In this document: positions 26,613-35,113 of the stretch, one piece after another
How positions within the stretch are numbered: position 1 is the stretch's first letter
Layout of the letters: each line of letters starts with the position of its first letter
NCBI RefSeq assembly: GCF_014199335.1
Contig: NZ_JACIJI010000001.1
Span: 682,001 to 746,000 of the forward strand
DNA from: Stakelama sediminis
GTDB lineage: Bacteria > Pseudomonadota > Alphaproteobacteria > Sphingomonadales > Sphingomonadaceae
Length of the DNA: 64,000 bases
Reading direction: 5' to 3'
Program-made: the position numbers and the translations under genes
The notes under the pieces: model-generated
What the model was told of the DNA's origin: nothing
The model's input: only the letters and a program-made list of their open reading frames with translations
Databases searched by the model: none

Positions 26613-26792
26613 CGGAACGTTCCCCCTATTGCCCCGCAGGACACCATGCGCCGATATGGTTAATGCCCGGTAAAAGCGTCTGCATGCTTGACAAACGGGG
26701 CGGTTTTGCCCCATGCGCCCGCGTCTGACAGCGGCCGCAAGGATGCGCGCCGCTTTTCGTATTTAATCGAACCTTCGAAGGACTATTGGGTC

Positions 26793-26960
26793 ATGGCCAA
26801 GCCGACCACCGTCAAGATCAAGCTCGTCAGCTCGGCGGACACCGGATTTTTCTACGTCACCAAGAAGAATCCCCGCAACCAGACCGAGAAGATGACCTTC
26901 CGCAAATATGATCCGATCGTGCGCAAGCACGTCGAGTTCAAGGAAGCCAAGATCAAGTAA
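26793..26960 (+). CDS. rpmG: 50S ribosomal protein L33
   Basis: A 55-residue bL33 protein. [29 protein letters not shown] and [21 protein letters not shown] are the canonical segments. The cysteine ribbon found in some L33 proteins is absent (C-minus paralogue type). A run of hairpins ending in a T tract follows. Confidence 0.97.
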   Translation: MAKPTTVKIKLVSSADTGFFYVTKKNPRNQTEKMTFRKYDPIVRKHVEFKEAKIK

Positions 26961-26997
26961 GCTGCGGGCGGGCGCGTCCCGCCTTCACTTGCGGATC

Positions 26998-27038
26998 GCG
27001 GTATCGGCCAGTCCGATACCGCCGACGCGAAAGCGTCG
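26998..27038 (+). other. two tandem hairpins after rpmG
   Basis: A perfect 10-bp stem GCGGTATCGG/CCGATACCGC (26998-27022, loop CCAGT) is followed at once by CGACGC/GCGTCG with a GAAA tetraloop (27023-27038). Neither has a T tract; the terminator follows at 27043. The structures could protect the rpmG 3' end. Confidence 0.5.
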
Positions 27039-27042
27039 TCAC

Positions 27043-27077
27043 CCAGCGGCAGGCACCCCCTGCCCGCTGGTTTTTTG
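27043..27077 (+). terminator. intrinsic terminator of rpmG
   Basis: CCAGCGGCAGG pairs with CCTGCCCGCTGG (one bulged C) and is followed by six T. It lies just before the convergent divK stop. Confidence 0.75.
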
Positions 27078-27080
27078 CGT

Positions 27081-27443
27081 TCAGGCGAGTGCGCGCACCT
27101 CTTCCATGAAGCGCATCACCGCGATCGGTTTGGAAACATAGGCGTTGGCACCGGCCGAGCGCACGCGTTCCTCGTCCTCGCGCCCGACATAGGCGGTCAC
27201 TGCCATGATCGGCACCTTTGCCAGCCGCGAATCGGCGCGCAGCCGCCCGATCAGTTCGACGCCGTTGACATGCGGCAGCTGAATATCGGTAATCACCAGA
27301 TCGGGCTGAAATTCCCGCGCCCGCGCCACCGCATCGCGTCCGTCGCGCACGGCCTCCGTCTCATAGTCATGCGCCCGCAACAGGTCGCAAAACAGTTTCA
27401 GGTTGAGTTCGTTATCCTCGACAACGAGCACCTTCTTTGCCAC
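27081..27443 (-). CDS. divK: single-domain response regulator DivK
   Basis: A 120-residue receiver domain. The acidic pocket is VLVVEDNELNLKLF (E-D near residues 9-10), the phospho-acceptor Asp is in DLVITDIQLPHVNG, T is in VTAYVG and Lys in AYVSKPIAV. The start VAKKVLVVEDNELNLKLFCD matches DivK, which controls the PleC/DivJ/DivL-CckA cell-cycle circuit in alphaproteobacteria. The GTG at 27443 is chosen because AGAGG is spaced five bases upstream and it gives the conserved N-terminus; an ATG nine codons earlier (27470) lacks a ribosome site. pleD, the common neighbour in Caulobacter, is absent; a DUF3572 gene is divergent. Confidence 0.85.
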   Translation of the reverse strand: MAKKVLVVEDNELNLKLFCDLLRAHDYETEAVRDGRDAVARAREFQPDLVITDIQLPHVNGVELIGRLRADSRLAKVPIMAVTAYVGREDEERVRSAGANAYVSKPIAVMRFMEEVRALA

Positions 27444-27485
27444 GCCCGCCTCTTCAATTCCCTGGTCCATAAAGGTGTTTAGGCG

Positions 27486-27773
27486 ATGTCCGACCCCGAA
27501 ACAAATGGCGATGATGCCGGTGCGCTGGCGCTGGGCGCGATTGGCTGGATCGTCGCCGTTCCCGACCGGGCGGCCCGGTTCCTCGCGCTTACCGGCCTGG
27601 ATGCCGCGGGGCTTCGCGCACGGCTGGAGGATCCGGCACTGCTGGCCGCCGCGATCGGCTTTCTGGAAGCGCATGAGCCGGACCTGATCGCATGCACGCA
27701 AGCGCTGGAAACCACCCCGCAGGCAATGCTATCGGCACGGCGCGAACTGGAGAATCGATGCGCCCCCTGCTGA
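27486..27773 (+). CDS. DUF3572 family protein
   Basis: A 95-residue protein with AGALALGAIGWIVAVPDRAARFLALTG and DPALLAAAIGFLEAHEPDL, the helical blocks of DUF3572, a family restricted to alphaproteobacteria and commonly found beside divK. Its function is unknown. Its 3' end overlaps the start of the HAD gene by 16 bases, suggesting coupled translation. Confidence 0.8.
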   Translation: MSDPETNGDDAGALALGAIGWIVAVPDRAARFLALTGLDAAGLRARLEDPALLAAAIGFLEAHEPDLIACTQALETTPQAMLSARRELENRCAPC

Positions 27774-28420
27774 TCTGCGATTGCGACGAAGTGCTGTTGC
27801 ACATGGTCCGCCACTTCCGTGTGTGGCTGGATGAGGAACATGATGTCGACTTCCATGTCGAAGGCGGCGATTTCAGCCGCGCGATGCGCCGCCGCTCGAC
27901 GGACACACTGCTGAGTCAGGAAGAAATATGGCAGTTCGTCAACGGCTTCTTCCCGGCCGAAATGGACCGGCAGACACCGGTACCCCATGCTCTTGAAGCG
28001 CTGGCCGAGCTGGAGCGCATTGCCGACATCGTCATCCTGACCAATCTCGGCGATCATTGCCGCGACCATCGCATTGCCCAGCTTGCCGCGCATGGCATCC
28101 ACCACCGGGTCGAATGCAATCAGGGCGGCAAGGGCGATCCCGTCGCCCGGCTGGTGATCGAACACGGCAATCCGCCGACCGTGTTTGTCGACGACCTGCC
28201 CGTGCATCACGATTCGGTCGCCCGCCATGCGCCCGAGGTATTCCGTCTCCACATGGTATCCGAACCGGAGCTGGCTCCGCATGTCGCCGCGGCACCGGCG
28301 GCGGATGCGCGAATCGATGACTGGCGCGTCGCTGTCCCGTGGATTAGCGACCGTCTGACCGGGCGTGCGGACCGCACATCAACTGAATATCCCGAACACA
28401 GGAAGGACGCCGATGTCTGA
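27758..28420 (+). CDS. HAD-superfamily hydrolase
   Basis: A 220-residue HAD-like phosphatase. The nucleophile motif is LLICDCDEVLLH (D8 and D10), motif II Thr is in VILTNLG near residue 95, motif III Lys is in GGKGDPVARL, and the acidic motif IV is VFVDDLPVHHDS. The substrate is unknown. The gene overlaps DUF3572 upstream and the RidA gene downstream, so the three form one operon. Confidence 0.82.
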   Translation: MRPLLICDCDEVLLHMVRHFRVWLDEEHDVDFHVEGGDFSRAMRRRSTDTLLSQEEIWQFVNGFFPAEMDRQTPVPHALEALAELERIADIVILTNLGDHCRDHRIAQLAAHGIHHRVECNQGGKGDPVARLVIEHGNPPTVFVDDLPVHHDSVARHAPEVFRLHMVSEPELAPHVAAAPAADARIDDWRVAVPWISDRLTGRADRTSTEYPEHRKDADV

Positions 28421-28874
28421 AACGATTGAGAAGAAACTGGCCGAAATGGGCCTGACCCTGCCCGAAGCGGCTGCGCCGGTAGCATCCTATGTCCCGGTCG
28501 TGCGGTCGGGCAATCTGCTCCATATTTCCGGGCAGCTTCCGTTTCGCGACGGCGAAATCATGACCGGGCGGCTGGGGGAGGATCGCGACCTTGCCTATGG
28601 CGAAGAAGCCGCCCGCCGCTGCGCGCTGATGCTGGTGGCGCAGATGGAGCGAGTGCTGGGGTCGCTCGAACAGGTCGAACGCATCGTCAAGCTGGGCGTG
28701 TTCGTAAACAGCGCACCGCACTTCACCGATCAGCCGAAAGTCGCCAACGGCGCGTCCGAACTGATGCAAACGCTGTTCGGAGAGGCCGGGCGCCATGCCC
28801 GCAGCGCGGTCGGCGTGGCGGTGCTGCCACTAGGCGCAGCCGTGGAAGTCGACGCAATCGTCGAGATATCCTGA
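28413..28874 (+). CDS. RidA family protein
   Basis: A 153-residue member of the YjgF/YER057c/UK114 family, longer than typical RidA (about 128). VVRSGNLLHISGQLPFRDGEIMTG, ALMLVAQMERVLGSLEQVERIVKLGVFVNS and the late ARSAVGVAVLPLGAAVEVDAI, with the active-site Arg, are present. RidA deaminates reactive enamines or imines from PLP enzymes. The start overlaps the HAD stop; AGGAAGGA precedes it. A terminator follows. Confidence 0.88.
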   Translation: MSETIEKKLAEMGLTLPEAAAPVASYVPVVRSGNLLHISGQLPFRDGEIMTGRLGEDRDLAYGEEAARRCALMLVAQMERVLGSLEQVERIVKLGVFVNSAPHFTDQPKVANGASELMQTLFGEAGRHARSAVGVAVLPLGAAVEVDAIVEIS

Positions 28875-28893
28875 CGACACGATCCATTCCCCC

Positions 28894-28935
28894 GCCCCCG
28901 TGTTGCTGCAATGCAACAGGGGGCTGGTTTCTTTT
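28894..28935 (+). terminator. intrinsic terminator after the RidA gene
   Basis: A 12-bp stem (GCCCCC then TGTTGC, paired with GCAACA then GGGGGC, with one bulged G) closes a TGCAAT loop and is followed by TGGTTTCTTTT. Confidence 0.8.
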
Positions 28936-29077
28936 CACTTCCGTGACAAGTTTTATTGCGCTGCAACGCAGTATTAGGCACTCTTATGCTGTTGTTCGTG
29001 GACAGGCCGCAACAAAGATGGCCCGCCGGGACGACCGCAGGAGCGAATCGTCTTCGACCATGTATGAAAGGGATACG

Positions 29078-29869
29078 ATGCGCTTCTCCATTTTAACCGC
29101 CGGCGTGCTGCTGGCTGCTGCTACTGCTACACCTGCCATGGCGCAGGATACTGCACCGCCTTCGCCGATTACGGTATCGGGCAGCGTCACGCTGGTCAGC
29201 GATTACCGTTTCCGCGGCTTTACGCAGAACGGTGAAAATCCAGCCATTCAGGGCGGCATTACCGTGACGCATGAAAGCGGCCTGTATGTCGGCACCTGGG
29301 GTTCCAGCATCAATTTCGCGGGCAATACGGAAGTCGATCTGTTCGCGGGCTATTCGCACGATCTGGGCGGCGGTCTGTCGATCGACGGCGGGCTGCTCTA
29401 TTATCTCTATCCGAAGAAAGGCCGTTACGCGACGGACTTCTTCGAACCCTATGTGAACCTGTCGGGCACCTATGGACCGGTTACCGGCAAGGTCGGCGTC
29501 AATTTCGCATGGAAACAGGACGCACTGGGCAATCAAAGCGATTTCAGCCGCCCGGCCGGTGCCAAGTCTTCATCCACCTATATGCACGGCGAAGTGGATG
29601 TCGCGATTCCCAATACGCCGATTACGCTGAGCGGTCATGCCGGTCACGCTTGGTCGGACTCCTTCCCCGGCGGCTATAGCGGGGAAGTCTGGGACTATTC
29701 GATCGGCGCCTCGGCCACGTACAAGATGCTGACCTTCGGCGTCTCCTACGTAAACACCGACGAGCCGAACGTTGCCTATAATGACGCCTATCGGGGCAGC
29801 GGCAGCAACTGGAAGGAAGATCTGGGCGCGGACGGCGCGGTCGTCTTCAGCCTCGGCGCATCCTTCTGA
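29078..29869 (+). CDS. TorF family putative porin
   Basis: A 263-residue outer-membrane protein. The signal peptide is MRFSILTAGVLLAAATATP with cleavage after AMA. The mature protein starts a strand-rich barrel with SGSVTLVSDYRFRGFTQ, the signature of the TorF/Gcw_chp family (TIGR02001), and ends with a terminal aromatic residue (VVFSLGASF) as in OM barrels. The ATG at 29078 follows GAAAGGG; upstream ATGs lack a signal sequence. The gene is flanked by terminators on both sides. Substrate unknown. Confidence 0.87.
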   Translation: MRFSILTAGVLLAAATATPAMAQDTAPPSPITVSGSVTLVSDYRFRGFTQNGENPAIQGGITVTHESGLYVGTWGSSINFAGNTEVDLFAGYSHDLGGGLSIDGGLLYYLYPKKGRYATDFFEPYVNLSGTYGPVTGKVGVNFAWKQDALGNQSDFSRPAGAKSSSTYMHGEVDVAIPNTPITLSGHAGHAWSDSFPGGYSGEVWDYSIGASATYKMLTFGVSYVNTDEPNVAYNDAYRGSGSNWKEDLGADGAVVFSLGASF

Positions 29870-29892
29870 TCGCTTGAACCGGCACAAAAATC

Positions 29893-29929
29893 AGGCGCCG
29901 CCCCGGCTTCGGGTGCGGCGCCTTTTTTT
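29893..29929 (+). terminator. intrinsic terminator of the porin gene
   Basis: AGGCGCCGC and GCGGCGCCT form a perfect 9-bp stem around CCCGGCTTCGGGT and are followed by seven T. Confidence 0.88.
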
Positions 29930-29995
29930 GTGAGGCGTGCGGCTGGAGGAAGTGATCGGAGAACGATGCCTTCCTGATATGAACAAAAGTCCAAC

Positions 29996-30070
29996 CGTCA
30001 TTGCGAGCGCAGCGACGCAATCCAGTCGAGCCGTCACGCAGTGGATTGCTTCGCTACGCTCGTAATGACG
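29996..30070. repeat. palindromic REP-like repeat
   Basis: CGTCATTGCGAGCGCAGCGA at the left end faces TCGCTACGCTCGTAATGACG at the right end, with a second inner pair CAATCCA/TGGATTG. The whole 75-base unit could fold as one long hairpin. Sequences beginning CGTCATTGCGAGCG are widespread intergenic repeats in many proteobacteria. A degenerate relative lies at 13443-13530. Confidence 0.75.
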
Positions 30071-30147
30071 TTGTCCGCCTTCGCCATCCACGCAAATGGG
30101 GCGCAGCGGATAGTCCGCCACGCCCCCTTTGTCTCTTGTAGAAGCCG

Positions 30148-30576
30148 TTACTGTTGCGGCGTGGTGACGCTCGCATCGCGACCATCGCCTTGCGGAGCAG
30201 CCACGATGTCGCGAGTCGTCGTGCCCTTGTCGACGACCTTGGTATCGGCATCGCCGACTTCCGAGCGGATGCCCGGATCGGCGGTATTGCCTTGTGCCGC
30301 AGCGGCATTGATCGCCTGCTGCCCGACGGCGCTGCGCGGCGCGGGGCCGCCGAACATCGCTTCCAGTGCCTGCTGCGCGGCGCTGACGTCCTGCGGACGC
30401 ACGGCACCGGGCTGCGGCGGCTTCATCGAGAAATCGGGCGGAATCACCAGCGGCGGCTGGCGCGCGACAGCAAATTCGTCGGGGCTTTTACGATTGAGAC
30501 CGTTTTTTGCACACCCGGACAGAAGCGCCACCGCGGTCAGGGCGGCGGCAAGGGGTACCAGTTTACGCATTCGCAT
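30148..30576 (-). CDS. DUF3035 lipoprotein
   Basis: A 142-residue lipoprotein with signal LVPLAAALTAVALLSGC; the lipobox LLSGC puts the lipidated Cys at residue 22. The following segment NRKSPDEFAVARQPPLVIPPDF is the hallmark of DUF3035, an alphaproteobacterial family encoded next to lspA. The remainder is low complexity, Pro/Ala/Gln rich. The start ATG overlaps the lspA stop, so it is the last gene of the ileS-lspA operon. Confidence 0.87.
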   Translation of the reverse strand: MRMRKLVPLAAALTAVALLSGCAKNGLNRKSPDEFAVARQPPLVIPPDFSMKPPQPGAVRPQDVSAAQQALEAMFGGPAPRSAVGQQAINAAAAQGNTADPGIRSEVGDADTKVVDKGTTTRDIVAAPQGDGRDASVTTPQQ

Positions 30577-31078
30577 TCTCCACAGGGGTGCGTTCTTTCT
30601 TCTTGTCGCGCACCAGCAGCGCGCGGATCAACAGGATCAGAACACCGATGGTAATCGCCGCATCGGCGACATTGAAGACCAAAAAGGGGCGCCATGCGCC
30701 AAAATGCAGATCGGCATAGTCGACGACATAGCCCAGCCGCACGCGATCGAGGATATTTCCCGCCGCTCCGCCCAGTACCAGGCCCAGCGCGAGCAGATCC
30801 TGCCGGTTGCGTTCGCGGAACATCCAGAACAGGACGCCCAGCGCAATCGCGGCGGTCAGCCCCACCAGCGCCCAGCGCATGGCGGCGCTGCCGGCGGGCA
30901 ACAGGCCCAGCGAAACCCCGACATTCTGCACATAGCGGAAATCGAAGATCGGCAGCACGCGGACATATTCCCCGACCACGGTCAGGCCGAGGATGCCGGT
31001 CACATAATATTTCACCGCCTGATCGACGGCAAAGATGATGAGCGCCAGCAACAGCGCCTGAGAACGAAACTTTGTCAT
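30563..31078 (-). CDS. lspA: lipoprotein signal peptidase II
   Basis: A 171-residue inner-membrane aspartyl peptidase that cleaves the signal peptide of diacylglyceryl-prolipoproteins. The two catalytic aspartates lie in GGAAGNILDRVRLGYVVDY and FNVADAAITIG. Four transmembrane helices are evident. The ATG at 31078 overlaps the ileS stop (ATGA); a longer frame to 31159 lies inside ileS. The DUF3035 lipoprotein gene overlaps its 3' end, so a lipoprotein processing enzyme and a lipoprotein are cotranscribed. Confidence 0.95.
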   Translation of the reverse strand: MTKFRSQALLLALIIFAVDQAVKYYVTGILGLTVVGEYVRVLPIFDFRYVQNVGVSLGLLPAGSAAMRWALVGLTAAIALGVLFWMFRERNRQDLLALGLVLGGAAGNILDRVRLGYVVDYADLHFGAWRPFLVFNVADAAITIGVLILLIRALLVRDKKKERTPVENANA

Positions 31079-34002
31079 GCCTTGAGCACCTCGGCGCAGC
31101 GGTCGCATAAAGCGCCGTCCACGGCAACCTCGGGCAGGTGACGCCAGCAGCGGCCGCATTTGTGAAACTCGGTACGCGCAACCGTGACCGGCCCTTCGGC
31201 GTGGCTGACCTTCGCGGTGATGAAGATTTCCGCGAGCGCCGCTTCCGACAAGGGCAGATCGGGCACGGTGACATTGGCTTCCAGGCTGGAGCGCACCGTC
31301 TTTTCCCGGCGCAGCGGCTCGATCGCCTCGGTCACGCGCTCGCGCAGCGCCCGCACGTCCGACCAGTTGGTGCTGATCGCATCGTCACCGGGCAGCGGCG
31401 GCAGTTCGGGCCATTCGAGGAAATGCACCGACCCGTCCTCGCTGGGATAGCGCGCCTGCCACACTTCCTCCGCCGTGAAGCACAGGATCGGCGCGGCATA
31501 GCGCACCAGCGCGTGGAACAGGATATCGAGCACCGTCCGGCACGCCCGCCGCTTCGGATCGTCGGCGGCATCGCAATAGAGGCAATCCTTGCGAATATCG
31601 AAAAAGAAGGCCGACAGGTCTTCGCTGGCGAAATCGGTCAGCGCGCGGACATAGCGGGTGAAGGTGAAATTCTCCGCCGCACTGCGCAGTTCGACATCGA
31701 GCTGGCCGAGCCGGTGGAGAATATACAGCTCCAGCTCCGGCATCTTGCGGACGTCGATCCGCTCGTCCTCGCTGAACCCTTCCAGCGCGCCGAGCAGATA
31801 GCGGAAGGTGTTGCGCAGCTTGCGATAGGTATCGGACGTGCCGGCCAGCACCTGCTTGCCGATGCGCACATCCTCAAAATAATCGGTCTGCGCGACCCAC
31901 AGGCGCAGAATGTCCGCACCCGATTCGCCGATGACCTTCAGCGGATCGACGACGTTGCCGAGGCTCTTCGACATCTTCCGGCCATTGCCGTCGAGCGCGA
32001 AACCGTGTGTCAGCACCGCGTCATAAGGCGCGCGCCCGCGCGTGCCACAGCTTTCGAGCAGGCTCGACTGGAACCAGCCGCGATGCTGATCCGACCCTTC
32101 GAGGTACAGGTTCGCGCGCACGCCCTCGCCATAGCGTTGTTCGATGACGAAGCTGTGCGTGCTGCCCGAATCGAACCATACGTCGAGAATGTCGGTGACG
32201 ACCTCATACTCGTCGAGACTGTAATCGGGGCCGAGCAGTGCCTGATGGTCGGCACCGAACCACGCATCCGCCCCGCCTTCGCGAAAGGCTTCGAGGATGC
32301 GCGCGTTGACCGCCGGGTCGCGCAGATAATCACCAGTCTGGCGATGGACGTAGAGCGTGATCGGCACGCCCCATGCACGCTGGCGGCTGATCACCCAGTC
32401 GGGCCGTCCCTCCACCATCGAGCGGATGCGGTTTTTCGACCGTTCGGGCACCCAGCGAGTGTGTTCGATCGCATCGAGCGCCGTGCCACGCAGCGTTGCG
32501 CCATTGTGGTTGACGGTCGCGCTGGCTGGAACGGGTGCGTCCTCGTTGACGTGCATCCCGGTGGCGTCGAGCGCCTCTTCGGGCGGCACATCGCCTTCGC
32601 GCACGCTGGCGGGCAGCGGCTGGTCGAGCGCTGCATCCATCGGGATGAACCATTGCGGGGTGCAGCGGAAGATGATCTTCGCCTTCGAACGCCAGCTATG
32701 CGGATAGCTGTGCTCGAAATCGTCGCTGGCCGACAGCAGCGCGCCCGCTTCGCGCAGGTCGGTGCAGATCGGCCCGTCGGAAGCGACGAACTTCTTGTTG
32801 ATGACGCTGCCCTGACCGCCCAGCCACAACCAGTCGTCGCGATATTTGCCGTCACCGGTGACCGCGAAGACGGGATCGAGACCGTTCGCCTTGCACAGCA
32901 GGAAGTCGTCCTCACCATGATCGGGCGCCATATGGACGAGACCCGTGCCCGCATCAGTGGTAACGAAATGCGATCCGTCGAGGAACGGGCGCGGCTTGGC
33001 GAAGAATCCGCCGAGATGGTGCATCGGATGGCGGACTATCGTTCCGAGAAGTTCCGATCCCTTAATAACTTCCCACTCACTTTCGTGATTTGAGAAGATC
33101 CCCGGATTTCTCTCACCGCAACGCTTGAGAAATTCAGCCGCAAGCGGCTCAGCGACCAAATAGCTCTTTACAGTGCCTCCATCCGGTATCAGCACGTAAT
33201 CAATGTCCGCCCCATAAGCGAGCGCTTGATTTACGGGAATGGTCCAAGGCGTGGTGGTCCAGATTACTGCAAACGGCTTGAGATGACCTTTGTCGAGCAA
33301 CCGCTGAATTGCGGCGGATTTCGTTTCGGTGATCTCGAACGCCACGTCGATCTGGGTCGAGGTGATGTCCTCATATTCGACCTCGGCTTCGGCCAGCGCG
33401 GTCTTTTCGACCGGCGACCACATCACCGGCTTGGCACCGCGATAAAGCTGCCCGCGCTCGGCGAATTTGAGCAGTTCGCCCGCAATCACCGCCTCGCTGG
33501 CGAACTTCATGGTGAGGTACGGATCGTCCCAGTCTCCCATGACGCCCAGCCGCTCGAACTGTTCGCGCTGCACACCCACCCATTTGGTCGCGTACTCGCG
33601 GCATTCGGCACGGAATTCCTTCGCCGGAACCTCGTCCTTGTTCCGCTTCTTCTTGCGATAGGCTTCCTCGATCTTCCATTCGATCGGCAGGCCGTGACAG
33701 TCCCAGCCGGGCACATAGGGCGCATCCTTGCCCATCAGCGACTGCGAGCGCACGATGACATCCTTCAGGATCTTGTTCATCGCATGGCCCATGTGAATAT
33801 CGCCATTCGCATAGGGCGGACCGTCATGCAGGATGAAGCGTTCGCGCCCGGCGCGCTGCTCGCGCAGGCGGTCATAGACCCCGATCCGCGCCCAGCGGTC
33901 GAGAATACCCGGCTCCTTGCCCGCAAGCCCGGCCTTCATGGGGAAATCCGTCTTCGGCAGGAAAACGGTGTCGCGATAGTCTTTTTCGGTTTCGTCTGTC
34001 AT
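31075..34002 (-). CDS. ileS: isoleucyl-tRNA synthetase
   Basis: A 975-residue class I aminoacyl-tRNA synthetase. The HIGH motif is HMGH at residues 70-73 after DGPPYANGDI, and the KMSKS loop is GRKMSKSLGN near residue 675. The CP1 editing domain lies between, with TTPWTIPVNQALA near 250. The C-terminal zinc ribbon is CGRCWRHLPEV ... CDRCAEVL. The operon runs on to lspA and DUF3035. About 300 bases inside CP1 (33010-33300) have clearly lower GC than the rest of the gene. Confidence 0.97.
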   Translation of the reverse strand: MTDETEKDYRDTVFLPKTDFPMKAGLAGKEPGILDRWARIGVYDRLREQRAGRERFILHDGPPYANGDIHMGHAMNKILKDVIVRSQSLMGKDAPYVPGWDCHGLPIEWKIEEAYRKKKRNKDEVPAKEFRAECREYATKWVGVQREQFERLGVMGDWDDPYLTMKFASEAVIAGELLKFAERGQLYRGAKPVMWSPVEKTALAEAEVEYEDITSTQIDVAFEITETKSAAIQRLLDKGHLKPFAVIWTTTPWTIPVNQALAYGADIDYVLIPDGGTVKSYLVAEPLAAEFLKRCGERNPGIFSNHESEWEVIKGSELLGTIVRHPMHHLGGFFAKPRPFLDGSHFVTTDAGTGLVHMAPDHGEDDFLLCKANGLDPVFAVTGDGKYRDDWLWLGGQGSVINKKFVASDGPICTDLREAGALLSASDDFEHSYPHSWRSKAKIIFRCTPQWFIPMDAALDQPLPASVREGDVPPEEALDATGMHVNEDAPVPASATVNHNGATLRGTALDAIEHTRWVPERSKNRIRSMVEGRPDWVISRQRAWGVPITLYVHRQTGDYLRDPAVNARILEAFREGGADAWFGADHQALLGPDYSLDEYEVVTDILDVWFDSGSTHSFVIEQRYGEGVRANLYLEGSDQHRGWFQSSLLESCGTRGRAPYDAVLTHGFALDGNGRKMSKSLGNVVDPLKVIGESGADILRLWVAQTDYFEDVRIGKQVLAGTSDTYRKLRNTFRYLLGALEGFSEDERIDVRKMPELELYILHRLGQLDVELRSAAENFTFTRYVRALTDFASEDLSAFFFDIRKDCLYCDAADDPKRRACRTVLDILFHALVRYAAPILCFTAEEVWQARYPSEDGSVHFLEWPELPPLPGDDAISTNWSDVRALRERVTEAIEPLRREKTVRSSLEANVTVPDLPLSEAALAEIFITAKVSHAEGPVTVARTEFHKCGRCWRHLPEVAVDGALCDRCAEVLKA

Positions 34003-34026
34003 TGAGTCTTTTTTGCTTGTTCGGCG

Positions 34027-34097
34027 CCGGCCCGCTCCCCCTCCCGGCCACCCGATAGCATATTCTGGATGGATGGCCGGGAGGGGGAGCGGGCTGG
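34027..34097. repeat. 24-bp inverted repeat between ileS and ribF
   Basis: Arms at 34027-34050 and 34074-34097 are complementary at 23 of 24 positions (core CCCGCTCCCCCTCCCGG) and separated by 23 bases. It lies upstream of the ileS start and downstream of ribF on the minus strand. It may terminate ribF transcription or represent a dispersed palindrome; no T tract is adjacent. Confidence 0.75.
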
Positions 34098-34144
34098 TAC
34101 CGCTGAACAGGAACCAGATGCATTAGCGGCTGAATCGCTTCTCG

Positions 34145-35077
34145 TCATGCAGGATTCTGTGCCAGTGCTGCACGCGCCGCATCGCAATCCTTCGCAATCT
34201 GTGCGGTCAGCGCGTCGAGGCTGTCATATTTCGCTTCTTCGCGCAGATAGTCGATCAACTGCACCTCTATCGTCTGGTCATAGAGATCGCCCGAAAACTC
34301 AAAGAAATAGGGCTCGAGCAGCTCGACCGGCGGGTCGAAACTCGGCCGGATACCCAGATTGGCGACCCCGTCGAGCAGTCGCCCGTCGGGCAACCTTCCG
34401 CGCACCGCATAAATGCCATAGCGCGGGCGCAGATACGGCCCCAGAACCAGATTGGCGGTGGGATAGCCGATGGTTCGGCCCAGCTTCGCGCCTTGTTCGA
34501 CGACGCCCTCCATAGCGAAGGGGCGGGTCAGCAATTCCGCCGCGCCGCGCGGATCGCCTGCCTGCAACAATGTGCGGATACGGCTGGAGGACACCACCTC
34601 TCCGCCATCGGCCACCGGCGCGACGGTGGCGGTGGTAAAGCCCAGCTCCTCGCCCAGCGTACGCAGGGTTTCCGTATCGCCCTGCCGCCCCTTGCCGAAG
34701 GTGAAGTCCTGTCCCGTCACTACGCCCGACACGCCGATGGCATGGACAAGATGTTCGGCAAAGTCGCGTGCCGACATACCCGCCAGCGCTGCATCGAAGT
34801 GAAATACCAGCATCGCATCCGCACCCGCCGCGCCGAACAGGCGCTCGCGCTGGTCAAGCGTCGTCAGGCGGAAGGGCGGCGTAGCGGGCCGGAAGAATCG
34901 CATGGGATGCGGGTCGAAGGTCGCGATAATGGCGGGCTTACCCTCTGCGTGCGCCTGCGCGATCGCGCGCCCGGCCACTGCCTGATGCCCGCGATGAAAT
35001 CCGTCGAAATTACCCAGCGCAACGATCCCGCCGCGCAAGGGCGCGGGCACCGTCGAGCCACCGTCTAACCGCTTCAT
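34145..35077 (-). CDS. ribF: bifunctional riboflavin kinase/FAD synthetase
   Basis: A 310-residue enzyme that phosphorylates riboflavin to FMN and adenylates it to FAD. The N-terminal nucleotidyltransferase domain has ALGNFDGFHRGHQAVAG and TFDPHPMRFF; GQDFTFGKGRQGD follows. The C-terminal kinase domain has GRTIGYPTANL and GVANLGIRPSF. The ATG at 35077 (MKRLDGGS) is preferred over one 12 codons earlier because the family starts shortly before the first strand. folA lies 36 bases upstream. Confidence 0.95.
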   Translation of the reverse strand: MKRLDGGSTVPAPLRGGIVALGNFDGFHRGHQAVAGRAIAQAHAEGKPAIIATFDPHPMRFFRPATPPFRLTTLDQRERLFGAAGADAMLVFHFDAALAGMSARDFAEHLVHAIGVSGVVTGQDFTFGKGRQGDTETLRTLGEELGFTTATVAPVADGGEVVSSSRIRTLLQAGDPRGAAELLTRPFAMEGVVEQGAKLGRTIGYPTANLVLGPYLRPRYGIYAVRGRLPDGRLLDGVANLGIRPSFDPPVELLEPYFFEFSGDLYDQTIEVQLIDYLREEAKYDSLDALTAQIAKDCDAARAALAQNPA

Positions 35078-35113
35078 GCGGGGCGCTATAGGCAAGCTGC
35101 GCCGCGCTGCCAA

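Noticed and set aside
31138..33093. A 651-residue antisense frame over ileS
   Set aside because: ileS is unambiguous in the other direction, and the antisense frame has no recognisable domain.
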